From: Actinomadura madurae
GTDB taxonomy: Bacteria; Actinomycetota; Actinomycetes; Streptosporangiales; Streptosporangiaceae
Assembly (NCBI RefSeq): GCF_900115095.1
Contig: NZ_FOVH01000014.1
Coordinates: 228,153 to 292,152, forward strand
DNA: 64,000 nucleotides
Direction: 5' to 3'
Position 1 is the first letter of the stretch. Every line of letters starts with the position of its first letter. The notes under the pieces were generated by a model. It saw nothing but the letters and a program-made list of their open reading frames with translations, did not search any database and was not told where the DNA came from. Of the stretch, positions 17,648 through 26,288 are shown in pieces. A program made the translations under genes and the position numbers.

Positions 17648-19267
17648 TCACAGATCGGTGGCGATGATCTTCTCGATGTTGCGTTCGGCGAGGGCCGTGA
17701 TGGTGACGAACGGGTTGACGCTGGTGTTGCCGGGGATGAGCGAGCCGTCGATGGCGTAGAGGCCGGGGTGGCCGTGCAGCCGGCCGTAGTTGTCGGTGGC
17801 CCGGTTCAGGACGGCGCCGCCGAGCGGGTGGTAGGTGAGGTGGTCGCCCCAGATCTTGTAGGCGCCGAAGAGGTCGGTCCGGTAGATCGTCCCCTCCTTG
17901 CTGTTGATCTTGTCGAAGATCGACTTGGCCATGGTGATGCCGGCCTGCTTCCAGGAGGTCTGCCAGCTCAGGTCGACCCGTCCCGCCGAGGCGTTCCAGG
18001 AGAACTCGGCGCGGTGCGGGGTGTTGGTGATCGACAGGTAGAACGAGGCCCACGTCTCGATCCCGGTCGGGATCGGCGCGACCTCGGCGAACGCGCCGCC
18101 GGCGTCCCAGTTGTCGATGCCCGCGGTGGGGATGGACGACTGGAGGGCCCCGGTCGGGTCCCACAGGTGGTTCGCGCGCCCGCACATGACGTTGCCGTTG
18201 TCGCCCCACCCCTTGCCGACCTCGCCGCTCAGGTTGGGCAGCCTGCCGGTCGCCCTCATCTTGACCAGCAGCTTGCTGGTGCCGACGCTGCCGGCCGCGA
18301 AGAACACCCGGTCGGCGGTGACGTTCTTGGTGGCCGTCACCGTGCCGGCCGTGTCGAGCTGCTCGATCACGACCGCGTACCGTCCGCCGGACGCGGGCGC
18401 CACCGACGTCACCCGGTGCTGCGACGAGATCGCGACCCGTCCCGTGGCCTTGGCCTGGGCGAGGTAGGTCTTCTGCAGCGACCTCTTGCCGTGGTTGTTG
18501 CCGTAGAGGATCTCCGCCTCCAGCGCGGACTTCGTGACGGTGCCCGCCGCCTCCCGCTCCATGTAGTCGAAGTCGTACACGTTCGGGACGTAGACGAACT
18601 CGAACCCCGACCGCTGGGCGTGCTTGCGCCCGACCCGCGCGTACTGGTAGCAGGCGGTGGTGTCGAACCAGGACTGGTCGATGGTGTTGACGCCGAGCGT
18701 GGCGTTGGCGCGCGGGTAGTACACGCCGTACATCTCGTCGGCGTTCACCGAGGGCAGGACGGACGCGAACCGCGACCGCTTCGGCGTGACCGCCATGCCG
18801 CCGTTGACGAGCGATCCGCCGCCGACGCCGCGTCCCTGGTAGACGGTGATGCCGGCGAAGTCCTCGGCGTCGAGGATCCCGGTGTGGCGCGGGACGTCCT
18901 TGTCGAGCGGGAAGCCGAGGAAGTTGCTGATGGGCTGCTTGGTCCGCGTCCGGAGCCAGTAGGACCGGTAGTCCGGCGTCCTGGTGTTGGCGAAGATCTT
19001 GCCGTCCGAGCCCGGGGTGTCCCAGGCCTGGCCCATCTCGACCATGTGCACGTCGACGCCCGCCTGGGCCAGCCGCAGCGCGGCCACGGACCCGCCGTAG
19101 CCGGTGCCGACGACCAGGACCGGGACGTGGGCGCCATTGCCGATGGGCGCCGGCACGGGGGCCGCCGCGGCACCGGTCCGGCCGAGCAGGCCGAGCCCGA
19201 CGATAGAACCGGTTCCAACGATGAAACCGCGACGGGACACGCCATGGGGCGTGCTGGAGTCACTCAT
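17648..19267 (-). CDS. choD: Cholesterol oxidase, class I GMC flavoenzyme (Tat-exported)
   Basis: 539 aa. Tat signal SRRGFIVGTGSIVGLG at 11-26, then the FAD dinucleotide fold VLVVGTGYGGSVAALRLA (about 50-67), GRGVGGGSLVNGGMAV (flavin contact, about 145-160) and the C-terminal substrate/FAD motif TYHPLGGAV followed by DGSLIPGNTSVNPFVTI. These match Streptomyces/Brevibacterium class I cholesterol oxidases, which convert 3-beta-hydroxysterols to 3-keto-4-ene steroids with H2O2 release; where many have LGGCV this one has LGGAV. ATG 19267 has GGGAGG. A perfect KstR-type operator sits 24 bp upstream (19291-19304), supporting a steroid role. The gene name follows family usage. Confidence 0.9.
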   Translation of the reverse strand: MSDSSTPHGVSRRGFIVGTGSIVGLGLLGRTGAAAAPVPAPIGNGAHVPVLVVGTGYGGSVAALRLAQAGVDVHMVEMGQAWDTPGSDGKIFANTRTPDYRSYWLRTRTKQPISNFLGFPLDKDVPRHTGILDAEDFAGITVYQGRGVGGGSLVNGGMAVTPKRSRFASVLPSVNADEMYGVYYPRANATLGVNTIDQSWFDTTACYQYARVGRKHAQRSGFEFVYVPNVYDFDYMEREAAGTVTKSALEAEILYGNNHGKRSLQKTYLAQAKATGRVAISSQHRVTSVAPASGGRYAVVIEQLDTAGTVTATKNVTADRVFFAAGSVGTSKLLVKMRATGRLPNLSGEVGKGWGDNGNVMCGRANHLWDPTGALQSSIPTAGIDNWDAGGAFAEVAPIPTGIETWASFYLSITNTPHRAEFSWNASAGRVDLSWQTSWKQAGITMAKSIFDKINSKEGTIYRTDLFGAYKIWGDHLTYHPLGGAVLNRATDNYGRLHGHPGLYAIDGSLIPGNTSVNPFVTITALAERNIEKIIATDL

Positions 19268-19290
19268 GTGACCTCCCTCACATACTAGAC

Positions 19291-19304
19291 TGAAACGTGT
19301 TCTA
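19291..19304. promoter_or_regulatory. KstR-type operator (TnnAACnnGTTnnA)
   Basis: TGAAACGTGTTCTA matches every fixed position of the KstR consensus known from mycobacteria and rhodococci, where KstR represses upper cholesterol catabolism. It lies 24 bp upstream of the cholesterol-oxidase ATG. The consensus is established knowledge; binding here is inferred. The kstR gene itself is not in the window. Confidence 0.65.
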
Positions 19305-19353
19305 TATCAGAATGTGAAGTGCGTCACGTGGTCGCCACTGTCCACAAGTGGCT

Positions 19354-19367
19354 ACCAAGTGCTTGCT
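19354..19367. promoter_or_regulatory. KstR2-type operator (AnCAAGnnCTTGnT)
   Basis: ACCAAGTGCTTGCT matches all fixed positions of the KstR2 consensus (repressor of steroid C/D-ring catabolism). It is 22 bp upstream of the ATG at 19390 and faces the dehydrogenase/AhpD-like pair, whereas the KstR-type site is nearer the cholesterol-oxidase gene. Confidence 0.62.
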
Positions 19368-19389
19368 TGGGATCTGTTAGATTCCGGCC

Positions 19390-20469
19390 ATGGTCTCCGT
19401 GATCGTCTGGGGCACCGGCAACGTGGGGCGGCTGGCCGTCCGCGCGGTGCGGGCCCATCCGGCGCTGCAGCTCACCGGCGTGATCGTCCACGATCCCGGC
19501 AAGGTCGGACGGGACGCGGGGGACCTCGCCGGCCTCGGCCGCGCCCTCGGCGTCACCGCCACCGACGACGTCGGCGCCGCCCTCGCGACCGGCCCGCAGG
19601 CGGTGGTGTACGCGGCGTCCGGCGACATCCGGCCCGACGACGCGCTCGCCGACATCCTCCGCGCGATCGGCGCCGGCGCCGTCGTCGTCACGCCCGCCCT
19701 CTACGCGCTCTACGACCAGCGCAACGCGCCGCCGGAGATGCGGGACGCGGTGCTGGACGCCGTCGCCGAGGGCGGCGGCTCGCTGTTCGTCTCCGGCGTC
19801 GACCCGGGCTGGGGCAACGACGTCCTGCCGCTGCTCGTCAGCGGCGTCGCCGGCACGATCGACGTCGTCCGCTGCCAGGAGATCTTCGACTACTCCACCT
19901 ACGACCAGCCCGACTCCGTCCGGTACCTGGTCGGCATGGGGCAGCCGATGGACTACGAGCCGCCGATGCTCGCGGCGACCGTCCCGACCATGGTGTGGGG
20001 CGGGCAGGTCCGGCTGATGGCCCGCGCCCTGGACGTCGAGCTGGACGAGATCCGCGAGATTCTCGACCGCCGCCCGCTCGACGAGACCGTGACGACCGCG
20101 TCCATGGGCGACTTCGAGAAGGGCACCCAGGGCGCGGTGCGGTTCGAGGTGCAGGGCATCGTCGGCGGCGAGCCGCGCATCGTCGTGGAGCATGTCACCC
20201 GCATCCACCCGTCCTGCGCGCCCGACTGGCCCGCGCCCCCGGACGGCGACGGGGCGCACCGCGTCGTCATCGAGGGGGAGCCCCGCATCGAGGTCACCGT
20301 GGAGGCCACCGACGCGGCCGGGAACCGGGCCGCGGGCGGGAACGCGACCGCCGCCGGGCGCCTGGTGAACGCGATCGACTGGCTCGTGGACGCCGAACCC
20401 GGGCTCTACGACGCGCTCGACGTCCCGGTGCGTCCCGCCGCGGGCAAGCTCGGAAGGACCCGCCCGTGA
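19390..20469 (+). CDS. Dihydrodipicolinate-reductase-like NAD(P)-dependent dehydrogenase
   Basis: 359 aa. Rossmann N-terminus VIVWGTGNVGRLAVRAV (about 4-20) with GxGxxG; DapB/2,4-diaminopentanoate-dehydrogenase-like body with VVYAASGDIRPDDALAD and GVDPGWGNDVLPL (about 138-150). This family ('amine dehydrogenase-like') is commonly found in actinobacterial steroid and hydrocarbon clusters. The KstR2-type operator 22 bp upstream supports that context. GTG of the next gene overlaps its TGA (20466-20469), so the two are translationally coupled. Exact reaction unknown; true lysine biosynthesis is unlikely because housekeeping dap genes lie elsewhere (41-43 kb). Confidence 0.82.
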   Translation: MVSVIVWGTGNVGRLAVRAVRAHPALQLTGVIVHDPGKVGRDAGDLAGLGRALGVTATDDVGAALATGPQAVVYAASGDIRPDDALADILRAIGAGAVVVTPALYALYDQRNAPPEMRDAVLDAVAEGGGSLFVSGVDPGWGNDVLPLLVSGVAGTIDVVRCQEIFDYSTYDQPDSVRYLVGMGQPMDYEPPMLAATVPTMVWGGQVRLMARALDVELDEIREILDRRPLDETVTTASMGDFEKGTQGAVRFEVQGIVGGEPRIVVEHVTRIHPSCAPDWPAPPDGDGAHRVVIEGEPRIEVTVEATDAAGNRAAGGNATAAGRLVNAIDWLVDAEPGLYDALDVPVRPAAGKLGRTRP

Positions 20470-20954
20470 ACATCGACGTCCCGGAGGGCAAGGACCCGAT
20501 CCAGTACGCGTGGGGGGAGATGGTGCCGGGCATCGGCCCCGCCGCCTCGAAGCTGTCCCTCGCCGTCTACGCGCACACCACGCTCGGCCTGCGCGAGTTC
20601 GAGGCCGCCCGGCTGCGCGTCGCCCAGATCAACGGCTGCCTGTTCTGCCTCGACTGGCGCACCGAACGCGACGGCGAGAAGGTCGAGGAGGGGTTCCTCG
20701 ACGCGGTGACCGAGTGGCGCACCACCGGCGCCTTCGACGACCGCACCCGCCTCGCCGCCGAGTACGCCGAGCGGTACGCCCTCGACCACCACGGCCTGGA
20801 CCAGGAGTTCTGGGACCGGATGACCGCGCACTACACCCAGGCCGAGATCGTGGAGCTGAGCATGTGCATCGGCTCGTGGCTGGCGTTCGGCCGGCTCAAC
20901 CACGTCCTCGGACTGGACGCCATGTGCGTGCTGCCCGAGATCCGGAAAGCCTGA
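20466..20954 (+). CDS. Carboxymuconolactone decarboxylase-family (AhpD-like) protein
   Basis: 162 aa, GTG start overlapping the upstream stop. All-helical CMD/AhpD domain with the redox pair CLFC (INGCLFCLDWR, about 57-67) and the expected upstream glutamate-rich helix (GLREFEAARLRVAQ). AhpD-like proteins act as thiol-dependent peroxidase partners or decarboxylases. Co-translated with the dehydrogenase and opposite a cholesterol oxidase that makes H2O2, so a peroxide or organic-hydroperoxide role is plausible but unproven. Confidence 0.85.
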   Translation: MNIDVPEGKDPIQYAWGEMVPGIGPAASKLSLAVYAHTTLGLREFEAARLRVAQINGCLFCLDWRTERDGEKVEEGFLDAVTEWRTTGAFDDRTRLAAEYAERYALDHHGLDQEFWDRMTAHYTQAEIVELSMCIGSWLAFGRLNHVLGLDAMCVLPEIRKA

Positions 20955-21038
20955 GAAGGGGGCGGGCCCGGCGCCACCCCGCACCGGGCCCGGGTCCTCG
21001 GACGGGTCAGGCCGCCTTCACGGCCGGGGTGTAGCCGA

Positions 21039-21134
21039 CGCCTCATCGCCCTCGACGCGGTAGCTCTGTTCCGCACCGAGTACACGGGCCGCACGCTGCG
21101 CGAGCACTACGGCCTGCCCCGCCCGGCCGCCTGA
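21039..21134 (+). pseudogene. Possible C-terminal gene remnant
   Basis: A 31-codon stretch ending in TGA 21132-21134 (reads RLIALDAVALFRTEY...HYGLPRPAA) looks like the tail of a helical protein but has no start, ribosome site or upstream partner. The rest of the 20955-21243 spacer shows no gene. I cannot name the parent family. It may simply be chance open frame in GC-rich DNA. Confidence 0.25.
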
Positions 21135-21180
21135 CCTGCGGCCCACGGCTCGTCACGGCATGTCCCGGACCGGACATTCC

Positions 21181-21207
21181 TTGACGAGTCCCCCTCATCT
21201 GTATCAT
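21181..21207 (+). promoter_or_regulatory. Candidate promoter of sulfate ABC operon
   Basis: TTGACG (21181-21186) and TATCAT (21202-21207) are separated by 15 bp in an AT-richer pocket 37 bp upstream of the binding-protein ATG. The spacer is short, so this is tentative. The following 21208-21243 stretch (AAGTCGATCAAACATG area) would be where an Rrf2 operator could sit; no clear dyad was found. Confidence 0.35.
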
Positions 21208-21243
21208 TCTAAGTCGATCAAACATGTATGAAAAGTCTGAGAG

Positions 21244-22251
21244 ATGAAGATGTGCGCACGCAAGACCGGAGTCGTGCTGGGCCTGGCCGCGCTCGCCGCG
21301 GGAGCGGCGGCCTGCGGGGGGTCGGGCTCCTCCGGCGGCAAGGTCCGGCTCTCGCTTGTGGCCTACTCCACGCCCCAGGCCGCCTACGAAGCGATCATCA
21401 AGGAGTACCGGAAGACGCCGGAGGGCAAGAAGGTCACGTTCACCAGGTCCTTCGGCGCCTCCGGCGAGCAGAGCCGGGCGGTGGCCTCCGGCCTGAAGGC
21501 CGACATCGTCGGCTTCTCCCTGGAGCCGGACATGACCCGGCTGGTGGAGAACGGCCTGGTCGACGCGAACTGGAACAGCGGTCCGGAGAAGGGGATGATC
21601 ACCAAGTCGGTGGTCGTGCTCGCGACCCGCAAGGGCAACCCCAAGAACGTCAGGACGTGGGACGACCTCGTCCGGCCCGGCGTCCAGGTCATCACCCCGA
21701 ACCCGTTCACCTCGGGCGGGGCGCAGTGGAACATCATGGCGGGCTACGGCGCCAAGGCGAACAAGGGCGCCGACAAGGCGGCCGGCACCGCCTACCTGCA
21801 CGCGCTCTTCAAGAACGTCCCGGTGCAGGACTCCAGTGCCCGCAAGTCGCTGCAGACCTTCTCAGGCGGGAAGGGCGACGTCCTTCTCGCCTACGAGAAC
21901 GAGGCCATCTTCGCCCGGCAGAACAACCAGCCGCTCGACTACACGGTGCCCGAATCCACGATTCTGATCGAGAACCCGGTCGCGGTGACCAAGAAGAGCG
22001 CGCACCCGGCCGAGGCGCAGGCCTTCCTGAAGTTCCTGCGCGGCAAGAAGGCGCAGGAGATCTTCGTCGAGAACGGGTACCGGCCCGTCGCGGACGGCGT
22101 GCCCGGCGCCGAGAAGTTCCCGAACCCGTCCGGGCTCTTCACGATCAACGACCTCGGCGGCTGGCCGAAGGTCAAGAAGGAGTTCTTCGACCCGAAGGGC
22201 AGCATCATGGCCGACGTCGAGAAGGGCATCGGCGTCTCGGTGGAGGGCTAG
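21244..22251 (+). CDS. Sulfate/thiosulfate ABC transporter substrate-binding lipoprotein
   Basis: 335 aa. Lipoprotein signal with lipobox AAAC (about 21-24) after LGLAALAAG. Mature part is a class II periplasmic-binding fold of the sulfate family: SLVAYSTPQAAYEAI (N-lobe), RSFGASGEQSRAVASGL (sulfate-binding Ser/Gly loop, about 60-76), NPFTSGGAQWNIMAGYG (about 152-168) and the conserved NPVAVTKKSAHP near the C-lobe. First gene of a five-gene operon with two permeases, ATPase and regulator. Presents sulfate (or thiosulfate) to the CysTW channel for assimilation. Confidence 0.93.
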   Translation: MKMCARKTGVVLGLAALAAGAAACGGSGSSGGKVRLSLVAYSTPQAAYEAIIKEYRKTPEGKKVTFTRSFGASGEQSRAVASGLKADIVGFSLEPDMTRLVENGLVDANWNSGPEKGMITKSVVVLATRKGNPKNVRTWDDLVRPGVQVITPNPFTSGGAQWNIMAGYGAKANKGADKAAGTAYLHALFKNVPVQDSSARKSLQTFSGGKGDVLLAYENEAIFARQNNQPLDYTVPESTILIENPVAVTKKSAHPAEAQAFLKFLRGKKAQEIFVENGYRPVADGVPGAEKFPNPSGLFTINDLGGWPKVKKEFFDPKGSIMADVEKGIGVSVEG

Positions 22252-22256
22252 ATCCC

Positions 22257-23102
22257 TTGTCGACGATCGAGAAGACGACAGCCGCGCCGGCGCCCCCGCC
22301 CGGCCGCCGGATCGCGGCGCCCGCGTGGAGCGGCACGGCGCTCGGCGTGGGCACCGCGACCATCTTCCTGAGCGCGGTGGTCCTGATCCCGCTCGCCGCC
22401 GTCCTGTGGGAGGGCACCTCCCAGGGCCCCGCCGCCTTCTGGGACGCGATCACCACCCCGGACGCGTGGGCCGCGCTGAAGCTGACGGTCATCGCCTCAT
22501 TGGTGGTGGCGCTGATCAACCTGGTCATGGGCACGCTGATCGCCTGGGTGCTCGTCCGCGACGACTTCCCCGGCAAGGGCCTGATCGACCTGCTGATCGA
22601 CCTGCCCTTCGCGCTGCCGACCATCGTGGCGGGCCTGGTCCTGCTGACCCTGTACGGCGACGACAGCCCGCTCGGCGTCTCGCTGGCCTACACCCGGGCC
22701 GGCGTGGTCGTCGCGCTGCTGTTCGTGACCCTGCCGTTCGTGGTCCGGACCGTCCAGCCGGTGCTGCTGGAGCTGGACCGGGAGATGGAGCAGGCCGCCG
22801 CCTCGCTCGGCGCCGGCCCATGGACGATCTTCCGGCGGATCATCCTGCCGAACCTGGTCCCGGCGATGCTCGCCGGGACCGCGCTGGCCTTCACCCGTGC
22901 GATCTCGGAGTTCGGCTCGACCGTGCTGATCTCCGGGAACGTGCCCTTCAAGACGCAGGTGTCCGCCGTCCACATCTTCGGCCAGATCGAGAGCGACAAC
23001 ACCGCCGCCGCCGCGGCCACCTCGACCGCCCTGCTGGTGCTGTCGCTGGTGTTCCTGCTCGCGATCGACCTCGTCCGCCGCTGGGGGGCGCGCCATGGCT
23101 AA
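22257..23102 (+). CDS. cysT: Sulfate ABC transporter permease CysT
   Basis: 281 aa from TTG 22257, the only plausible start, 5 bp after the binding-protein stop (no in-frame ATG/GTG fits). A Pro/Ala-rich N-terminal tail is followed by six membrane helices. The EAA loop EQAAASLGAGPWTIFRRIILP (cut: EQAAASLGAGPW, about 180-191) docks onto the ATPase. CysT assignment rests on its position before the second permease and on TSQGPAAFWDAI-type periplasmic loop. Overlaps cysW by 8 bp. Confidence 0.9.
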   Translation: MSTIEKTTAAPAPPPGRRIAAPAWSGTALGVGTATIFLSAVVLIPLAAVLWEGTSQGPAAFWDAITTPDAWAALKLTVIASLVVALINLVMGTLIAWVLVRDDFPGKGLIDLLIDLPFALPTIVAGLVLLTLYGDDSPLGVSLAYTRAGVVVALLFVTLPFVVRTVQPVLLELDREMEQAAASLGAGPWTIFRRIILPNLVPAMLAGTALAFTRAISEFGSTVLISGNVPFKTQVSAVHIFGQIESDNTAAAAATSTALLVLSLVFLLAIDLVRRWGARHG

Positions 23103-23883
23103 GTACGGGCTGCGCGTGATCGTGTTCGCCTACCTCGCGTTCCTGCTGGTCATCCCGGTCGGGTTGATCTTCTGGCGGACGTTCGGGGACGGGTTCGGCG
23201 CCTTCGCGGACGCCCTCACGACCCACTCCGCACTGCACGCGTTCAAGGTCACCCTGATCGTCGCGGGCTGGGCCGTCGTGCTCAACACGCTGTTCGGCGT
23301 GCTGGCCGCGCTGCTGCTCGTCCGGCACCGGTTCCCGGGCAGGCGGCTGTTCGACGCGCTGATCGACCTGCCGCTCGCGGTCTCCCCGGTCGTGGTCGGG
23401 CTCGCCCTGGTCCTGGTCTACGGCGCCTTCTCCCCGTTCGGCGGCTGGCTGGAGGGCAACGGCATCCAGATCATCTTCTCCATCCCGGGAATGGTGCTGG
23501 CGACGGTGTTCGTCTGCCTGCCGCTCGTGGTGCGGGCGATCGTCCCCGTCCTGGAGGAGCTGGGGGACGAGCAGGAGCAGGCCGCGCGGACCCTCGGCGC
23601 GGGCGGCTGGCAGACCTTCCGCCGCATCACCCTGCCCGGGATCCGGGCCGCCCTCGGCTACGGCATCGTCCTGTCCCTGGCCCGCGCGCTCGGCGAGTTC
23701 GGCGCGGTCGCCGTCGTCTCCGGCCGGACCGTCGACGAGACCCAGACCCTGACCCTGTTCGTCGAGGAGCGCTTCGAGAACTTCGACGTGCACGCCTCGT
23801 ACTCCGCCGCGCTCGCGCTCGCGGCGATCGCGGTCGCCAGCCTGCTGGCGACCAGGCTCCTGCGACCCGAGGACGGCATCTGA
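23095..23883 (+). CDS. cysW: Sulfate ABC transporter permease CysW
   Basis: 262 aa, six membrane helices, ATG 23095 inside the end of cysT. EAA loop EQEQAARTLGAGGWQTF (about 159-175) and the CysW-typical ALGEFGAVAVVSG segment (about 200-212) and DETQTLTLFVEERF (about 215-228) are present. Stop overlaps the ATPase start by one base (TGATG). Forms the heterodimeric channel with CysT. Confidence 0.92.
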   Translation: MAKYGLRVIVFAYLAFLLVIPVGLIFWRTFGDGFGAFADALTTHSALHAFKVTLIVAGWAVVLNTLFGVLAALLLVRHRFPGRRLFDALIDLPLAVSPVVVGLALVLVYGAFSPFGGWLEGNGIQIIFSIPGMVLATVFVCLPLVVRAIVPVLEELGDEQEQAARTLGAGGWQTFRRITLPGIRAALGYGIVLSLARALGEFGAVAVVSGRTVDETQTLTLFVEERFENFDVHASYSAALALAAIAVASLLATRLLRPEDGI

Positions 23884-24854
23884 TGGCGATCGAGATCCGT
23901 GATGTGAACAAGTCGTTCGGGGAGGCGCCCGTCCTGCGGGACGTCTCGGTCGACATCGCGTCCGGCTCGCTGACCGCGCTGCTCGGCCCGAGCGGCGGCG
24001 GCAAGTCGACCCTGCTCCGCGTGATCGCCGGGCTGGAGCGCCCCGACTCGGGCCAGGTGCTGATCTCCGGGCGGGACGCGACGCGGACGCCGCCGCAGCG
24101 CCGCGGCGTCGGGTTCGTCTTCCAGCACTACGCCGCGTTCAAGCACCTGACGGTGTTCGAGAACGTCGCCTTCGGCCTGAAGATCCGCAAGCGGCCCAAG
24201 GACGAGATCCGCGGGCGGGTCGGCGAGCTGCTGGAACTCGTCCACCTCGACCGGTTCGCCAAGCGGTACCCGGCGCAGCTGTCGGGCGGGCAGCGGCAGC
24301 GCATGGCCCTCGCCCGCGCCCTCGCCGTCGACCCCGAGGTGCTGCTGCTGGACGAGCCGTTCGGCGCGCTGGACGCCCAGGTCCGCAAGGAGCTGCGGGC
24401 CTGGCTGCGGCGCCTGCACGACGAGGTGCACGTCACCACCGTCTTCGTCACCCACGACCAGGAGGAGGCGATCGAGGTCGCCGACTCGATCGTCGTGCTG
24501 GCCGACGGTGCCGTCCGGCAGGTCGGCACGCCCGGCGACATCTACGACAACCCGGCCACCCCGTTCGTGATGCGGTTCCTCGGGCCGGTGACCGAGATCG
24601 GCGGCCGGCTGCTGCGGCCGCACGACGTGGAGGTCTCGGCCGAGCCGGGACCGGGCACCGTCCCGGCGGTCGTCACCCGCGTGGTGCGGCTCGGGTTCGA
24701 GGTGCGGGTCGAGTTCGAGGTCCGGGGGGCCGAGGGCGGGGATCCCGCCTGGGCGCAGATGACCCGGGAGTCCGCGGGACGGCTGGGCGCCGAGGCGGGC
24801 ACCGAGATCCACGTGCGGGCCGCCGGCCAGGCCGCCACCGTTCCCGCGAGCTGA
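23883..24854 (+). CDS. cysA: Sulfate ABC transporter ATP-binding protein CysA
   Basis: 323 aa. Walker A GPSGGGKST (about 38-46), Q-loop FVFQHYAAF, signature LSGGQRQRMALARAL (about 135-149), Walker B VLLLDEPFGALD and H-loop VTHDQEEA. Beyond residue 240 there is a short C-terminal TOBE-like regulatory extension. FKHLTVFENVAFGL is typical of CysA. Coupled to cysW (TGATG) and to the Rrf2 gene (TGATG at 24852-24856). Confidence 0.94.
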   Translation: MAIEIRDVNKSFGEAPVLRDVSVDIASGSLTALLGPSGGGKSTLLRVIAGLERPDSGQVLISGRDATRTPPQRRGVGFVFQHYAAFKHLTVFENVAFGLKIRKRPKDEIRGRVGELLELVHLDRFAKRYPAQLSGGQRQRMALARALAVDPEVLLLDEPFGALDAQVRKELRAWLRRLHDEVHVTTVFVTHDQEEAIEVADSIVVLADGAVRQVGTPGDIYDNPATPFVMRFLGPVTEIGGRLLRPHDVEVSAEPGPGTVPAVVTRVVRLGFEVRVEFEVRGAEGGDPAWAQMTRESAGRLGAEAGTEIHVRAAGQAATVPAS

Positions 24855-25333
24855 TGTACGTCACCGCCCGCACCACCTACGCGATGCGCGCCCTCGTCGC
24901 CATGGCCCACGCCCGGCCGGCCACGATCAGCGCGCCCGCGCTGGCGGAGGCCGAGAAGATGCCGTTCACTTTCCTGCAGACCATCCTCGGGGAGCTGCGG
25001 CGGGCCCGGCTGGTGGTCAGCCAGCGCGGCAACGACGGCGGCTACCGGCTCGCGCGGCCGGCGATCCAGATCACGGTCGGCGAGGTCGTCCGCGCCATGG
25101 ACACCGCCTTCGCGCCGTTCGGGGAGGAGCGCGAGCGGCCGGCCCCGCCGGAGGCCGCCGCGCACCTGGAGGAGCTCTGGCACGCCGCGGACACCGCCCT
25201 GCGCTGGGTCCTCGACGAGACCACCCTGGAGGACCTCACCCACGGCCGCCTGCCCGCCCACGTGCGGGCGCTGGCGGACCTGGCGCGCGAGACCGGGGGA
25301 CCGGCCGGCCACATCACGATCAACGTGAACTGA
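24854..25333 (+). CDS. Rrf2-family regulator without the iron-sulfur cysteines
   Basis: 159 aa. Rrf2 winged helix: TYAMRALVAMAHARP at the start and EKMPFTFLQTILGELRRARLV (cut: FLQTILGEL), then the wing QRGNDGGYRLARP. The three cysteines that bind Fe-S in IscR, NsrR and RsrR are absent; no cysteine at all is present. It therefore resembles CymR/CysR-like cysteine-metabolism regulators. Being the last, translationally coupled gene of a sulfate-import operon strongly suggests autoregulation of sulfur uptake. Effector may be a protein partner or a sulfur metabolite. Confidence 0.88.
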   Translation: MYVTARTTYAMRALVAMAHARPATISAPALAEAEKMPFTFLQTILGELRRARLVVSQRGNDGGYRLARPAIQITVGEVVRAMDTAFAPFGEERERPAPPEAAAHLEELWHAADTALRWVLDETTLEDLTHGRLPAHVRALADLARETGGPAGHITINVN

Positions 25334-25336
25334 CGC

Positions 25337-26257
25337 TCACTCCTCGTCGATGTGGGCGAGCTTGTCCGGGTTGGTGACGGCGTAGACGCCGCGGACGCGG
25401 TCGCCGTCCGGGGCCAGGTCGAGGACCATGACGGCGAACGGCGCGTCCTCGTCGAACAGCACCGCCGACGGGTCGCCGTTGACGGTCCGGTACCGGATCG
25501 CCAGGTCCTTCGGCCGGCGGGCGGTGGTCCCGACGATGACGCGGGCCACCCGGTCGCTGCCGTGGACGGGACGCAGGGCCGCCCGCCCCCGGGACTTCCC
25601 GCCGCCGTCCGTCCAGAGCGTCACGTCCGGCGCGAGGATGTCCATCAGCGCCTCCAGGTCGCCGCCGAGGGCGGCCTGGAGGAAGCGCTCCGTCGCCTGC
25701 CGCTGCACCTTCGGGTCCGCCTGGTAGCGGGGGCGGCGGGCGTGGACGTGCCCCCGGGCGCGGTGCGCGAGCTGCCGGACCGCGGACGGGTTGCGGTCCA
25801 GGATCGCCGCGATCTCGGTGTGCGCGTAGCCGAACACCTCGTGCAGGACGAACACCGCCCGCTCCAGCGGCGTGAGCGACTCCAGGACGACCAGCAGCGC
25901 CAGCGAGACCGCCTCCGTGCGCTCGGCGGCGTCGCCCGCGTCGCCCGCGTCGGCGTGCTCGACCAGCGGCTCGGGCAGCCACGGCCCCACGTACGTCTCG
26001 CGGCGCCGGCTGATCGCCGCCTGCCGGGACAGCGCGGTGTTCACCGCGATCCGCACCAGGTAGGCGCGCGGATTCTCGATCCCCCCGGCGCCGCCGCTGC
26101 GGGCCGCCCACGCCAGCCACGCGTCCTGCAGGACGTCCTCGGTGTCGGCGACGCTCCCGAGCATGTTGTAGACGACCGAGAACAGCAGCTCCCGATGGTC
26201 GGCGAACACCCTGGTCGCGGTGTCCTCTGCGGTGTTCCCGGCGGTGCCTTCGGGCAT
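25337..26257 (-). CDS. ECF sigma factor of the SigJ/ECF41 type with C-terminal SnoaL-like domain
   Basis: 306 aa. Region 2 (about 15-80; DTEDVLQDAWLAW) and region 4 (about 125-180; HTEIAAILDRNPSAVRQLAHRAR) are followed by a SnoaL/NTF2-like domain. The two ECF41 hallmarks DGGGK (about 225-229) and NPDKLAHI at the very end are both present. In this family the C-terminal domain acts as a built-in anti-sigma or activator and no separate anti-sigma factor is needed. A TGTCACA-N16-CGCT element lies 32-58 bp upstream (26289-26315), like the known ECF41 promoter, so autoregulation is likely. Divergent from the hemerythrin gene. Confidence 0.92.
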   Translation of the reverse strand: MPEGTAGNTAEDTATRVFADHRELLFSVVYNMLGSVADTEDVLQDAWLAWAARSGGAGGIENPRAYLVRIAVNTALSRQAAISRRRETYVGPWLPEPLVEHADAGDAGDAAERTEAVSLALLVVLESLTPLERAVFVLHEVFGYAHTEIAAILDRNPSAVRQLAHRARGHVHARRPRYQADPKVQRQATERFLQAALGGDLEALMDILAPDVTLWTDGGGKSRGRAALRPVHGSDRVARVIVGTTARRPKDLAIRYRTVNGDPSAVLFDEDAPFAVMVLDLAPDGDRVRGVYAVTNPDKLAHIDEE

Positions 26258-26288
26258 GGCCCGACCTCCTTTGCGCTCGCCCCCTCAG

